From assembly GCF_030413615.1 (NCBI RefSeq), contig NZ_CP129236.1, positions 3,948,291 to 4,012,290 of the forward strand: DNA of 64,000 nt, read 5' to 3'. The stretch comes from Planococcus shixiaomingii (GTDB lineage: Bacteria; Bacillota; Bacilli; Bacillales_A; Planococcaceae). The notes beneath the pieces were generated by a model. That model was not told the DNA's origin, made no database searches, and was given only the letters and a program-made list of their open reading frames with translations. The position numbers and the translations under genes are program-made. Below, piece after piece: positions 29,581 through 37,162 of this stretch. Each line of letters opens with the position of its first letter. Position 1 is the first letter of the stretch.

Positions 29581-30647
29581 ATAATTATAAATATAAGATT
29601 CCTATTATAGAAGTTTCTCAGCCAATAGGTACTTTTTATATTAGCGTTCTTGATGCTACTATACTTGAAAAGATTTCAAAAGTTAGTACAAGATTAGGGA
29701 ATAAAGGGTATCAACGTGAGGAAACTACAAAAAGGGTTAACGATATAAAGAAATTCAGTGAAGATGAGGAAGCAATTTTTCCAACGCCTATTGTTCTCTC
29801 AATTGATAATAGCTTGGAATATACTATCACCGAAAACCAGTTCTGTTTTAACGATAGTTTTCCATTTGCTGAAATTATCGACGGTCAACATAGGGCAGCT
29901 GGCATATTTAAATCTTCTCAAAAACAGCTTTTCCAGCTACCTATCATATTATTATTTGATTTAACTGAGGAAGAAAAAGCCTACATATTTTCAACTATTA
30001 ATAGTAAACAAACAAAAGTTTCAATGTCTTTAATTTATGATTTGTTTTCAATTTCCCAAAATAGAAGTCCACAAAAAACTTGTCACGAAGTGGCAAGGCT
30101 TTTAAATACAGATGAGGCGTCACCTTTTTATAATAGATTAAAAATGTTAGGCAAAAAAGAATCAGATTTTTCTTCTTTGTCTCAAGGAAGCTTTATTAGA
30201 TATTTATTACCTTTAATATCGCGTAATCCAGATGAAGATTTACTCATACTGAAAAATAACCCCAACGCCAAGTTAAAAGATGATATACGTTGCCCTCTTA
30301 GGTATTACTTTATTAATGAACAAGATGAAATGATTTATAAGATCATTTCAAATGTTTTTAAAGCTATTAGAGATACTTTTCCAATGGAGTGGGAAAATCA
30401 TAACAAGTATATTCTCTCAAAAACTACTGGATATGGAGCAATTATGAGGGCATTCCCTAGTTTGTTTGAGTTAGGTGCTTCAAAAGGAACATTAACATAT
30501 GATTTTTTCCTTGATTGTTTCTACAATTTTGCTTTAGAGCTTAAAGAACAACAAAAAATACTAACTTCTGAATACTTTCCTTCAAACGAGAATGAGCAAA
30601 AAAAGCTTGCTAATTTAATCTTATCTTCAAATCGTTTATTAGTTTAA
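29577..30647 (+). CDS. DGQHR domain-containing protein
   Basis: A 356-residue soluble protein with the motif EIIDGQHRAAGI (DGQHR at residues 102-106), preceded by GYQREETTKRVNDIKKF and FPTPIVLSID and followed by a FSTINSKQTKVS segment. These are the conserved elements of the DGQHR/DndB-like family, related to the ParB/sulfiredoxin fold and often found in DNA-modification or defence islands. No dnd modification genes are nearby, so it is not part of a Dnd system here. Coupled to the membrane protein by an ATGA overlap. Function unknown. Confidence 0.8.
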   Translation: MNNYKYKIPIIEVSQPIGTFYISVLDATILEKISKVSTRLGNKGYQREETTKRVNDIKKFSEDEEAIFPTPIVLSIDNSLEYTITENQFCFNDSFPFAEIIDGQHRAAGIFKSSQKQLFQLPIILLFDLTEEEKAYIFSTINSKQTKVSMSLIYDLFSISQNRSPQKTCHEVARLLNTDEASPFYNRLKMLGKKESDFSSLSQGSFIRYLLPLISRNPDEDLLILKNNPNAKLKDDIRCPLRYYFINEQDEMIYKIISNVFKAIRDTFPMEWENHNKYILSKTTGYGAIMRAFPSLFELGASKGTLTYDFFLDCFYNFALELKEQQKILTSEYFPSNENEQKKLANLILSSNRLLV

Positions 30648-30678
30648 AAAAGACATGAAATTATTTCATGTCTTTTTA
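30646..30678 (+). terminator. Terminator of the membrane/DGQHR operon
   Basis: Perfect hairpin AAAAAGACATGAAAT / ATTTCATGTCTTTTT immediately after the stop codon. The following 30679-30907 is AT-rich with no gene or repeat I can support. Confidence 0.9.
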
Positions 30679-30907
30679 ATATATTCTTTTACTCTTTCTT
30701 AACTTTCTTTCTTTGGCTCTTCCATAAAGAAAGTTAGAATTATTAAATAATTTATAAATCATTTTTATTGATTAAAAAGATAGAAATTAACCTCAAAATT
30801 ACGTATTTTATATTTTGAAAACAATAAACAAAGTAAAAGTGTAAGTCTTTAATATCGACTTATTACTGATAAAAAACACTCTTTCTTCTATATTCTTTGA
30901 AAAAAAT

Positions 30908-30935
30908 TAAACCTCATTTACTTATGATACGGTTC
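30908..30935. repeat. rlmH-proximal attachment site (28-bp direct repeat)
   Basis: Covers the last five codons and stop of rlmH plus the next ten bases; identical to 23974-24001. The island insertion regenerates an intact RlmH C-terminus (GEPYHK). Confidence 0.85.
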
Positions 30936-31397
30936 ACCCTTCATGATCCGGAAAGCCCGATAAACCTGTTCCACCAAGATCAACTTCATCAACTGGTGAG
31001 GAAACGTCATCTTGGAAAACGACAATTTCTCATCCGCCCGCTTCAATACTTCATCATGAAGGCCTAAGGATCCGCCGATGACAAAGACCACTTTGCTGCG
31101 GCCGTATGTCATGAGGGACTCCAAGTCTTTCGCCAGCTGCTCGGATGTTTTCATTTTGCCGTCAATGGCGAGGGCGATAACATAGGCGTCGGGGGAAATT
31201 TTCGCCAGGATGCGCTCGCCTTCTTTCTTTTTGACAATTTCCATGTCAGCGTCGCTCAATTGCTCCGGCGCTTTTTCATCTGCTACTTCCACTTCGTTCA
31301 CCTTTGCGTAACTCCCAAGCCGTTTTGTATACTCTTCTATTCCAGATTTTAAATATTTCTCTTTCAGCTTCCCAACACTGATAATTGAGATATTCAC
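30918..31397 (-). CDS. rlmH: 23S rRNA (pseudouridine1915-N3)-methyltransferase RlmH
   Basis: A 159-residue SPOUT methyltransferase that methylates pseudouridine 1915 in helix 69 of 23S r[23 protein letters not shown], the SAM-binding knot [19 protein letters not shown] and the terminal [17 protein letters not shown] are diagnostic. It starts at GTG behind AAGGGGGAT. This is orfX of staphylococci, the integration site of SCC elements, and the island described here sits exactly at its 3' end without altering the product. Confidence 0.96.
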   Translation of the reverse strand: MNISIISVGKLKEKYLKSGIEEYTKRLGSYAKVNEVEVADEKAPEQLSDADMEIVKKKEGERILAKISPDAYVIALAIDGKMKTSEQLAKDLESLMTYGRSKVVFVIGGSLGLHDEVLKRADEKLSFSKMTFPHQLMKLILVEQVYRAFRIMKGEPYHK

Positions 31398-31432
31398 ACT
31401 TTATCCCCCTTTACAAACTTTTTACAAACAAG

Positions 31433-31814
31433 TTACCCACAAAAGTTATACACATATCCACAATATTTTCTATATGTTGTGCCCGCTCATGCGTTCGCCA
31501 CAAGATACATTGCAGCCTCTTCGCAGTAATCGCATTTTGTGGATAACTTTTTATCGTCTGGCAATTCTGTCAGAATAGGATAGCTTTCTGTCTTCGCAAC
31601 AAACACGTCTAAAGCGTGTTCCACATGGGTTTTACAGCAATTTATTATCATTTTTCTTCCTCCTTTTAAATTCCGAATATTCCACACAGTTATACACAAT
31701 TTCTCTCCTTTTATCCACAACTCATTTTAACAGAAGAACTGAGTGGCGGAAAGAAAAGGTTTTAGGTTCCTGTGGATAACGAATAACTAAAAAGTTCCCA
31801 CAAAGTTATCCACA
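31433..31814. promoter_or_regulatory. DnaA-box cluster beside rlmH
   Basis: Six exact TTATNCACA 9-mers on either strand: 31446-31454, 31538-31546, 31690-31698, 31711-31719, 31771-31779 and 31806-31814, with one-mismatch copies at 31433 and 31454. They flank and enter the small CxxH/CxxC gene. B. subtilis has an oriC-proximal DnaA-box cluster at the same gene (yydA = rlmH) that restrains initiation; conservation here is inference from position. Confidence 0.7.
31487..31651 (-). CDS. CxxH/CxxC small zinc-ribbon-like protein (YyzF family)
   Basis: A 54-residue protein: MIINCCKTHVEHALDVFV at the start and TKCDYCEEAAMYLV near the end give paired CxxH and CxxC motifs that could bind one zinc. Function unknown; it is conserved beside rlmH in Bacillales. 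The ATG at 31649-31651 follows GGAGGAAG; the longer open frame upstream has no family support. Confidence 0.85.
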   Translation of the reverse strand: MIINCCKTHVEHALDVFVAKTESYPILTELPDDKKLSTKCDYCEEAAMYLVANA

Positions 31815-31960
31815 CACTGTTTTTCCGGATTTCCGAACAATGAGCTCTTTTTGTTAAATTTCTTGTTCAATGTAAATGTTATTTTACACTTCATTTTTAT
31901 GAGTAAACGGGTTTTGTTGATAACTTTTCTAAAGGAGTTTTTACTAATAAAACAGCAAAT

Positions 31961-32000
31961 AAAAAAGATCTGAAAAAACCTGTTCTGGTTTTCTCAGATC
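31961..32000 (-). terminator. Terminator of the DinB-family gene
   Basis: Hairpin with outer arms GATCTGA / TCAGATC and AAAACC / GGTTTT inside, followed by six T on the minus strand. Confidence 0.85.
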
Positions 32001-32011
32001 CATCCTTCTTT

Positions 32012-32515
32012 TTATACTTCTGGAACCGGCGCGCCCATTGCAGCCCATTCTTCCATAGCTGGGCCGTAAAGACCCGGAACTTTTAAACCGGCTTGGCGCA
32101 TAAGCACTGTCATTTGGCCCCGGTGGTGCGTCTGGTGCAAAACCAAAGTGGTGAGCACCTGGGAAATTGTCCAGTTGTCGCCATACATATTCCGCTCTTC
32201 CTGCAGGGTCGCATCTGTCCATTGCTCTTGCATCGCTTTTATCATCGCTTCACTGGAAACGCGGTAGGCATCCGCAATTTCTTTTGCCGTATTCGGAACC
32301 GGTGAGCCAAACCGGGCAGCTTCAAACTTCAATCCGGTATGCCCCATCATCTCATCAAGCGTTACTGTCAAATGCCAGCCCAACCGGCCAAGTGTCCGGT
32401 TCTGCGACGTAATTTGCTGGTCCAGTGATTCATCCGTCAGCATCTCAAACACTTGCAGCGTCATCGCTGATTCCTGTCTCCAATGCGCTAGAAAGTCTTC
32501 CAATGTTCTGTACAT
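32012..32515 (-). CDS. DinB family protein
   Basis: A 167-residue four-helix-bundle protein of the DinB/YfiT superfamily. The spaced histidines expected for a metal site are present: LGWHLTVTLDEM in the second helix and LVLHQTHHRGQMTVLMRQAG in the third, the latter being the family signature. Members include thiol-dependent transferases and damage-inducible proteins; the substrate is unknown. RBS AGAGGAGGG precedes the ATG. Monocistronic. Confidence 0.88.
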   Translation of the reverse strand: MYRTLEDFLAHWRQESAMTLQVFEMLTDESLDQQITSQNRTLGRLGWHLTVTLDEMMGHTGLKFEAARFGSPVPNTAKEIADAYRVSSEAMIKAMQEQWTDATLQEERNMYGDNWTISQVLTTLVLHQTHHRGQMTVLMRQAGLKVPGLYGPAMEEWAAMGAPVPEV

Positions 32516-32582
32516 CTTATCCCTCCTCTTAAAAATTAACGTCGTGTAACTATTCGGGACAGAAACCTCGTTTCCTGCAACT

Positions 32583-32618
32583 AAAAAAGCTTAAAAGCAA
32601 TTTGCTTTTAAGCTTTTA
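32583..32618 (-). terminator. Terminator of htrA
   Basis: Strong hairpin AAAAGCTTAAAAGCAA / TTGCTTTTAAGCTTTT, just past the htrA stop. Confidence 0.9.
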
Positions 32619-32622
32619 GAAA

Positions 32623-33837
32623 TTAAATGGCCGAGTCATCGACAAGTTCCAATTCAAACGTCATTTCTTCACCGTTTCGGTATGCTTTGACAGTCATCGT
32701 ATCGCCGACTTTTTTCTCAGTGTACAAATGCTGGCGCAGCTCAAGAATATTGCCAACTGGCTCGCCATCCATTTCAACAATTACATCATACTGCTCCATG
32801 CCAGCTTTTGCAGCCGCTGAATTTTCCACTACACGGTCAACGACTACACCTTCTTTAACATCGGCAGGCAAGTTCAACGTCTCTTGGCGGTACCTTTGCG
32901 GCACTTGAGCCAAATCGATAAGCGTTATCCCCATAGCTGGGCGGACCATCTCTCCAGTCTTCTCAAGAGACTCAATGACTGGTATCGCAGAGTTGATCGG
33001 AATGGCAAAGCCGATGCCTTCCACAGCTGCGGTCGCAATCTTCATCGAATTGATGCCGATCAGCTGGCCAGCTAAATTGACCAGCGCTCCGCCGCTGTTC
33101 CCAGGGTTAATTGCAGCATCTGTCTGCAGCACTTCCGCTTGCCAATCGACTTGTCCGTCGCCGTCCAAGTCAACCGGCACAGCGCGGTCAGTACCTGACA
33201 CAACCCCGGTCGTTACGGATCCCGAAAATTCAAGGCCCAGCGGACTGCCGATTGCGATGACGGTCTCGCCTTGTTTTAAAGCGTCTGAGTCGCCGAATTC
33301 AATCGTATCCTTAACCGTTGCTCCATCCATTTCCAGTACCGCTAAGTCCGTCCATATATCGCTTCCAACAAGCTCAGCTTCAATTTTCGAACCATCGGAC
33401 ATTGTCACTTCAAGCCCACTTGCGCCTTCAACCACGTGATGGTTCGTTACCACAAAAGCCCGGCCATCTTCGTTTTTATAAATGACGCCCGATCCGCTGC
33501 CGACGGCCTGTTCCTGGCTTTCTTCCATCCCTTGCGAACCATTCCAAAAATTATTCGCTTCTTGAAGATTCGTTATGCCCACGACTGCATCGTCTGCAAT
33601 CTCCACGGCTTCCGTTACATCCGTCGTAATTTCAACCGCATTGGAACTTGTGGAGCCTTCTGTTTGGCCGGTCGCTGTTTCTGTCGCTGTATTATTGCCA
33701 GGAGCCAATCCCGGCACTGTAGAAAATAACAGCCATACGACCAGCGCCCCGACCAGAACTCCTGCAAGAGCAGTTAAAAAAGTCCCCGTCCGGCTCGGTT
33801 TCTTGCTGCGGCTAGGCGGGTCGTTGTAATATCCCAT
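32623..33837 (-). CDS. htrA: Membrane-anchored HtrA-type serine protease (S1C)
   Basis: A 404-residue surface quality-control protease of the HtrA/DegP family, at the position of yycK/htrC in the wal locus. After a short cytosolic stretch one helix (GTFLTALAGVLVGALVVWLLF) anchors it. The protease domain shows the triad His in VVTNHHVVEGA, Asp in WTDLAVLEM and Ser in INPGNSGGALVN. A single C-terminal PDZ domain follows (GVVVDRVVENSAAAKAGM). The ATG at 33837 is nine bases from GAGAGG; the upstream ATG at 33846 abuts it. It is separated from walJ by a repeat and two hairpins, so it has its own promoter. Confidence 0.92.
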   Translation of the reverse strand: MGYYNDPPSRSKKPSRTGTFLTALAGVLVGALVVWLLFSTVPGLAPGNNTATETATGQTEGSTSSNAVEITTDVTEAVEIADDAVVGITNLQEANNFWNGSQGMEESQEQAVGSGSGVIYKNEDGRAFVVTNHHVVEGASGLEVTMSDGSKIEAELVGSDIWTDLAVLEMDGATVKDTIEFGDSDALKQGETVIAIGSPLGLEFSGSVTTGVVSGTDRAVPVDLDGDGQVDWQAEVLQTDAAINPGNSGGALVNLAGQLIGINSMKIATAAVEGIGFAIPINSAIPVIESLEKTGEMVRPAMGITLIDLAQVPQRYRQETLNLPADVKEGVVVDRVVENSAAAKAGMEQYDVIVEMDGEPVGNILELRQHLYTEKKVGDTMTVKAYRNGEEMTFELELVDDSAI

Positions 33838-33931
33838 ACACGTCATCCTCTCGTTGTCTTTACCCTCTATATAACCGTAATCGAAGAGGCCTAATCAAAT
33901 CAAGTTTCATCTATTCTGTGAATTTAGCTAA

Positions 33932-33970
33932 AAGAAAAAGCCGGAAGCACAATGCTCCGGCTTACTTTTA
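33932..33970. terminator. Hairpin upstream of htrA
   Basis: AAGCCGGA / TCCGGCTT stem with flanking A and T tracts, usable in either direction; probably a second stop for transcripts leaving the wal operon. Confidence 0.65.
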
Positions 33971-34004
33971 TTTCATTAATATATTGTCTCGGAACTCTTT
34001 AGAA

Positions 34005-34180
34005 GAAAGAGCGGAAGGCGGAGAGCCAGTTGGGCAAAGCTCTTTTGCCCATCTCGTTTGCGACGAAGCTAGCGAAGCGACACGAGCCGAAGACCCTGCA
34101 GCGAGCAGAGCGAGTGAAGCGGCTGAGGCCGTGCCCGCGGAAAGCAAGCGCCGAAACGGAAAGCAGCTGCTTACTCTTGA
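34005..34180. repeat. GC-rich interspersed repeat, copy D
   Basis: Located between walJ and htrA, in the inverse orientation to copy B. It contains GAGCGGAAGGCGGAGA on the left and CCGCGGAAAGCAAGCGCCGA on the right, with GACGAAGCTAGCGAAGCGAC inside. It has no gene. Confidence 0.7.
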
Positions 34181-34183
34181 ATA

Positions 34184-34235
34184 GAAAAAAGACTGCCCAA
34201 AAGCCATAAATGGCTTTTTGAACAGTCTCTTATTT
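34184..34235 (-). terminator. Terminator of the wal operon
   Basis: Hairpin with arms AAAAGCCAT / ATGGCTTTT and outer GACTG / CAGTC, followed by a T run on the minus strand. Confidence 0.8.
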
Positions 34236-34238
34236 CTT

Positions 34239-35027
34239 TTATACTGTCACCAAAGGCGTCGGCACGTTGGCGTCGGTGTCGAGCAAATCGACATAATCTC
34301 CGACGATGATGCCTTTCATCTGCAAGGTCTGTTCCACGCTCATGCGCGCCAAATCCTTCATGTTGTTGTCTTTGCTCAAATGCGACAAATAAATGCGCGT
34401 CGGCTTTTCAGCCATCACTTCGCTCATCGCCACCGCCGCGTCCTCGTTCGACACGTGACCCACATCGCTCAAAATCCGGCGCTTGACCGACCATGGATAC
34501 CGGCCCATCTGCAACATGCCGACATCATGGTTGCTTTCAAACACGAACGAATCGGCTGCTTGGATAACGCCTTTCATCCGGTCGCTGACATAGCCTGTAT
34601 CGGTGATCAGCGCCAATTTCCGGCCGTTTTCATGAAACACATAAAACATTGGATCGGCCGCATCGTGCGAAACCGCGAACGACTCGATATCGATCGAACC
34701 GAACGTCTTCACCGCATCCATTGGAAAATGGAAACGCTGGTCCGTCGGAATAGCTCCGACAAGCCCGTCCATCGCCATCCACGTTTTTTCATTCGCATAG
34801 ATCGGCACCTTGTATTTGCGCGCCACGATGCCGATTCCTTTTATGTGGTCACTGTGTTCATGAGTCACAAGAATGCCGTCCAAATCACTCATTTTTTTGC
34901 CGATGGAGGCAAACAATTCCTCCATTTTGCGGCCGCTTAAGCCCACATCCACCAAAAACGAGTGCTGGTCATTCTCTATATATATAGCGTTGCCGCTTGA
35001 GCCGCTCGCTAATACACTAAAACGCAT
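34239..35027 (-). CDS. walJ: MBL-fold hydrolase WalJ (YycJ)
   Basis: A 262-residue metallo-beta-lactamase-fold protein, last gene of the wal operon. [32 protein letters not shown] and the metal motif [14 protein letters not shown] (HxHxDH) are clear; further ligands lie in [20 protein letters not shown] and YLSHLSKDN. The family is implicated in DNA mismatch repair or linking replication to wall synthesis. The ATG at 35025-35027 follows AAGGAG, 14 bases after walI. Confidence 0.93.
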   Translation of the reverse strand: MRFSVLASGSSGNAIYIENDQHSFLVDVGLSGRKMEELFASIGKKMSDLDGILVTHEHSDHIKGIGIVARKYKVPIYANEKTWMAMDGLVGAIPTDQRFHFPMDAVKTFGSIDIESFAVSHDAADPMFYVFHENGRKLALITDTGYVSDRMKGVIQAADSFVFESNHDVGMLQMGRYPWSVKRRILSDVGHVSNEDAAVAMSEVMAEKPTRIYLSHLSKDNNMKDLARMSVEQTLQMKGIIVGDYVDLLDTDANVPTPLVTV

Positions 35028-35040
35028 AGTAAAAATCTCC

Positions 35041-35853
35041 TTACTTTGCTGCATCTTCTTCTTTTCCTAATTCGATAACGCCGTTATTTACTGCATTTAT
35101 AAAATACTCTTCTTTTGTGCCATCTGCAAGTGTTGCGCTTATGCGCCAAGTCGGCAGAAACATCCGGTCATTTTCTGAAACTTGGACATATACCGAATAA
35201 CCGATCTCCGCAAAATCAATGGTCGTATTTGCCGGCAAAATCCCTCTTTGGTAAAGCGTATAAATAGCTTGGATAGGAGGAATCAATTGTTTCGGTTGTT
35301 CGCCAAGCCCTACATCTTCATAAATCTTTTGTTCAAAATACGTCACTTGGCCTTTGTCGTTCCAATAAACCATCACTTGGCCGTTGTCGCTGTAATACAG
35401 GGTTTTATCGTTTACTTTCTGGAAAAATACAGCTTTGTTTTCCGCGCCAACAATTTCCCAAAAAACATACTCTTTTCCTTGATATGCGTTTTCCTCAACA
35501 AATGCCGTCAACGCTTCCGCGCTTATTTCCTCGCCTAAAGGCTTTGGCTTTGCAAAATCCACACGCAGAAGATGTTCTCCTATAACTCGTTCTTGACCGT
35601 CACCATTTGGCAGCTCATTGCTTCCAAATTTCTTCATTTTAGCATTAATATACGGTTGGGGTTCAACCATTTCCGGGAGCTTGCCGTAGGAAATTCCATC
35701 GTCTTTCAGTTTCTCTTCAGTCGACGAGGACTCATTGCCGAGAATTTCCACTTTTTCGGCTTCTGTATAGCGGTCCAAATACAGCGAGTATAAAAATACA
35801 TTCAAAATGGAAAAGACGATGATGAAAATGGTTTTGGTTTTACTCCAATCCAT
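35041..35853 (-). CDS. walI: WalK-regulating membrane protein WalI (YycI)
   Basis: A 270-residue single-pass protein: [29 protein letters not shown] is the N-terminal anchor shared by YycI proteins, followed by an extracytoplasmic beta-rich region. With WalH it binds the sensor kinase WalK and keeps it inactive. The ATG at 35851-35853 is correctly spaced from TTGGAGGTGGG and overlaps the walH end by 14 bases. Confidence 0.92.
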   Translation of the reverse strand: MDWSKTKTIFIIVFSILNVFLYSLYLDRYTEAEKVEILGNESSSTEEKLKDDGISYGKLPEMVEPQPYINAKMKKFGSNELPNGDGQERVIGEHLLRVDFAKPKPLGEEISAEALTAFVEENAYQGKEYVFWEIVGAENKAVFFQKVNDKTLYYSDNGQVMVYWNDKGQVTYFEQKIYEDVGLGEQPKQLIPPIQAIYTLYQRGILPANTTIDFAEIGYSVYVQVSENDRMFLPTWRISATLADGTKEEYFINAVNNGVIELGKEEDAAK

Positions 35854-37162
35854 TTTTCCCACCTCCAAGTGTTTCTTTAGAAAGCTTTTTCCATGTGCCG
35901 TCGATTTTGTAATACCAGGCAGCCCGGAATGTAATGAGCTTGTCTCCTGTCTGTTTCAGTTCATAAACAGGCGTAATTTCGGTTACAGCTTTCTGTTCTT
36001 TTTTGCTCAAGCGGCTAACGGCTTCAAGTGCAGTTGTTCCCGCTTCAAGTTTCTCCGTGCTGGTTTGGGCTGTCGACTGCAGTACGTAGTATGGCCGGAC
36101 ATAACGGAAAATCTGTTCAAGTCCGTCAATCATGCCCCATCTCAATTCCAATTCGGTTGCCAACGATGCGCTGAATACCGGCAGATCATCTAAAAACAAC
36201 CGGTAATGCACTTGCTGCGTCAGCGGTTCCATGCTGAAATAGCGGAAATCGTTGGTCCATCCGCCATGGTCGTTGACATAATCGACCGTATTGAAAATCA
36301 GTTCCGACGGAATTCCCGGGTCCGATGTTTCAGCTCTCGGTTTAACATAGCTCATGCTTTTCCGAGTCGAATCAAAGCGCATAATGGCTCCGTTATTATC
36401 GGTATATTTTTCATTTGCCGCATCCCCGGATGAATCTACAGTAGACGCATCATCAAACAGCGCCGAACGGAAGGTTTCAGGCGTCACTTCCTCCAGAAGG
36501 TAAGGATACACCACTTTATCCATCTCTTTTTCGGGTACATAAATCGGCAATTTGCCAATATTTTTGTTGGTGACGTAGACATCATTTATTTCTTCTAAAA
36601 TATCATTTTCAAACTGGTCCAGTTCGCTTACGGATATATTTCCTTCATGAATCCTGCCCGTTGTCGAATTGATAAAATAGATTTTGATTTGCGTATTTTC
36701 AACAGTCGCCAATTCTATGACAACCCGGTCAAAGGAAGATTCCGTAATCGTCTCATCCGTGATGTTTACCATGGCGTCAAATACCGGAAAAGGCACATTC
36801 CCTGGATAGTACAAAACAACACGGTTCGGCTTGTGCATCAGGGAAATCATTGTGTCCGCCGATGCTTCCTTTTCTTTCTCCGTCACATCATAGATTTGCC
36901 ACAGTTTCATTGCAGCGAGAAGCTTATCCAAGTCTGCGCTTTCAGTCGTTCCCGTTACTTTTTTCTCTTGATGGTGCAGCACTTTGATCGGCTGGATCAC
37001 TTGTTCTACAGTACTTTTTTTCCCGATCGACACATCGACTGCGGGAGTCGTTTCAATCACTTCAAAAGAAGGCGTAAACGTCCAGACAGTGAATGTCAGG
37101 GCGAAACTGAGAAGAATGAGCAAAAACAAAATGATCGACTTTACTTGCTCAACGTATTTCAT
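35840..37162 (-). CDS. walH: WalK-regulating membrane protein WalH (YycH)
   Basis: A 440-residue single-pass protein with the anchor MKYVEQVKSIILFLLILLSFALTFTVWTF and a large external region (including RVVLYYPGNVPFPVFDAM and LPIYVPEKEMDKV) typical of YycH. It acts with WalI on WalK. The ATG at 37160-37162 overlaps the walK stop (ATGA), indicating coupling. The extra GTG codon two positions upstream in the open frame is unlikely to be used. Confidence 0.92.
   Translation of the reverse strand: MKYVEQVKSIILFLLILLSFALTFTVWTFTPSFEVIETTPAVDVSIGKKSTVEQVIQPIKVLHHQEKKVTGTTESADLDKLLAAMKLWQIYDVTEKEKEASADTMISLMHKPNRVVLYYPGNVPFPVFDAMVNITDETITESSFDRVVIELATVENTQIKIYFINSTTGRIHEGNISVSELDQFENDILEEINDVYVTNKNIGKLPIYVPEKEMDKVVYPYLLEEVTPETFRSALFDDASTVDSSGDAANEKYTDNNGAIMRFDSTRKSMSYVKPRAETSDPGIPSELIFNTVDYVNDHGGWTNDFRYFSMEPLTQQVHYRLFLDDLPVFSASLATELELRWGMIDGLEQIFRYVRPYYVLQSTAQTSTEKLEAGTTALEAVSRLSKKEQKAVTEITPVYELKQTGDKLITFRAAWYYKIDGTWKKLSKETLGGGKNGLE

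Larger units (their letters stand above)
23974..30935. mobile_element. SCC-like genomic island at the 3' end of rlmH
   Basis: About 6.9 kb flanked by 28-bp perfect direct repeats, one of which is the end of rlmH. The inside is visibly much richer in A+T than genes on either side, and its three genes have no place in the conserved origin-proximal block. Cargo: an Avs-like STAND nuclease and a membrane protein/DGQHR pair. No serine recombinase (ccrA/B/C), transposase or resistance gene is present, so it would need recombinase in trans. The assignment to the SCC class rests on the site, orientation and repeat, not on a ccr gene. Confidence 0.75.

Noticed and set aside
29577..30647. DGQHR protein as part of a Dnd phosphorothioation system
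   Set aside because: No dndA, C, D or E genes occur nearby; the neighbour is a membrane protein.
23974..30935. Prophage remnant
   Set aside because: No capsid, tail, integrase, lysis or phage replication genes are present.
36310..36324. AATTCCCGGGTCCG in walH as a Noc site
   Set aside because: Only the central bases match the 14-base consensus; the right arm fails.
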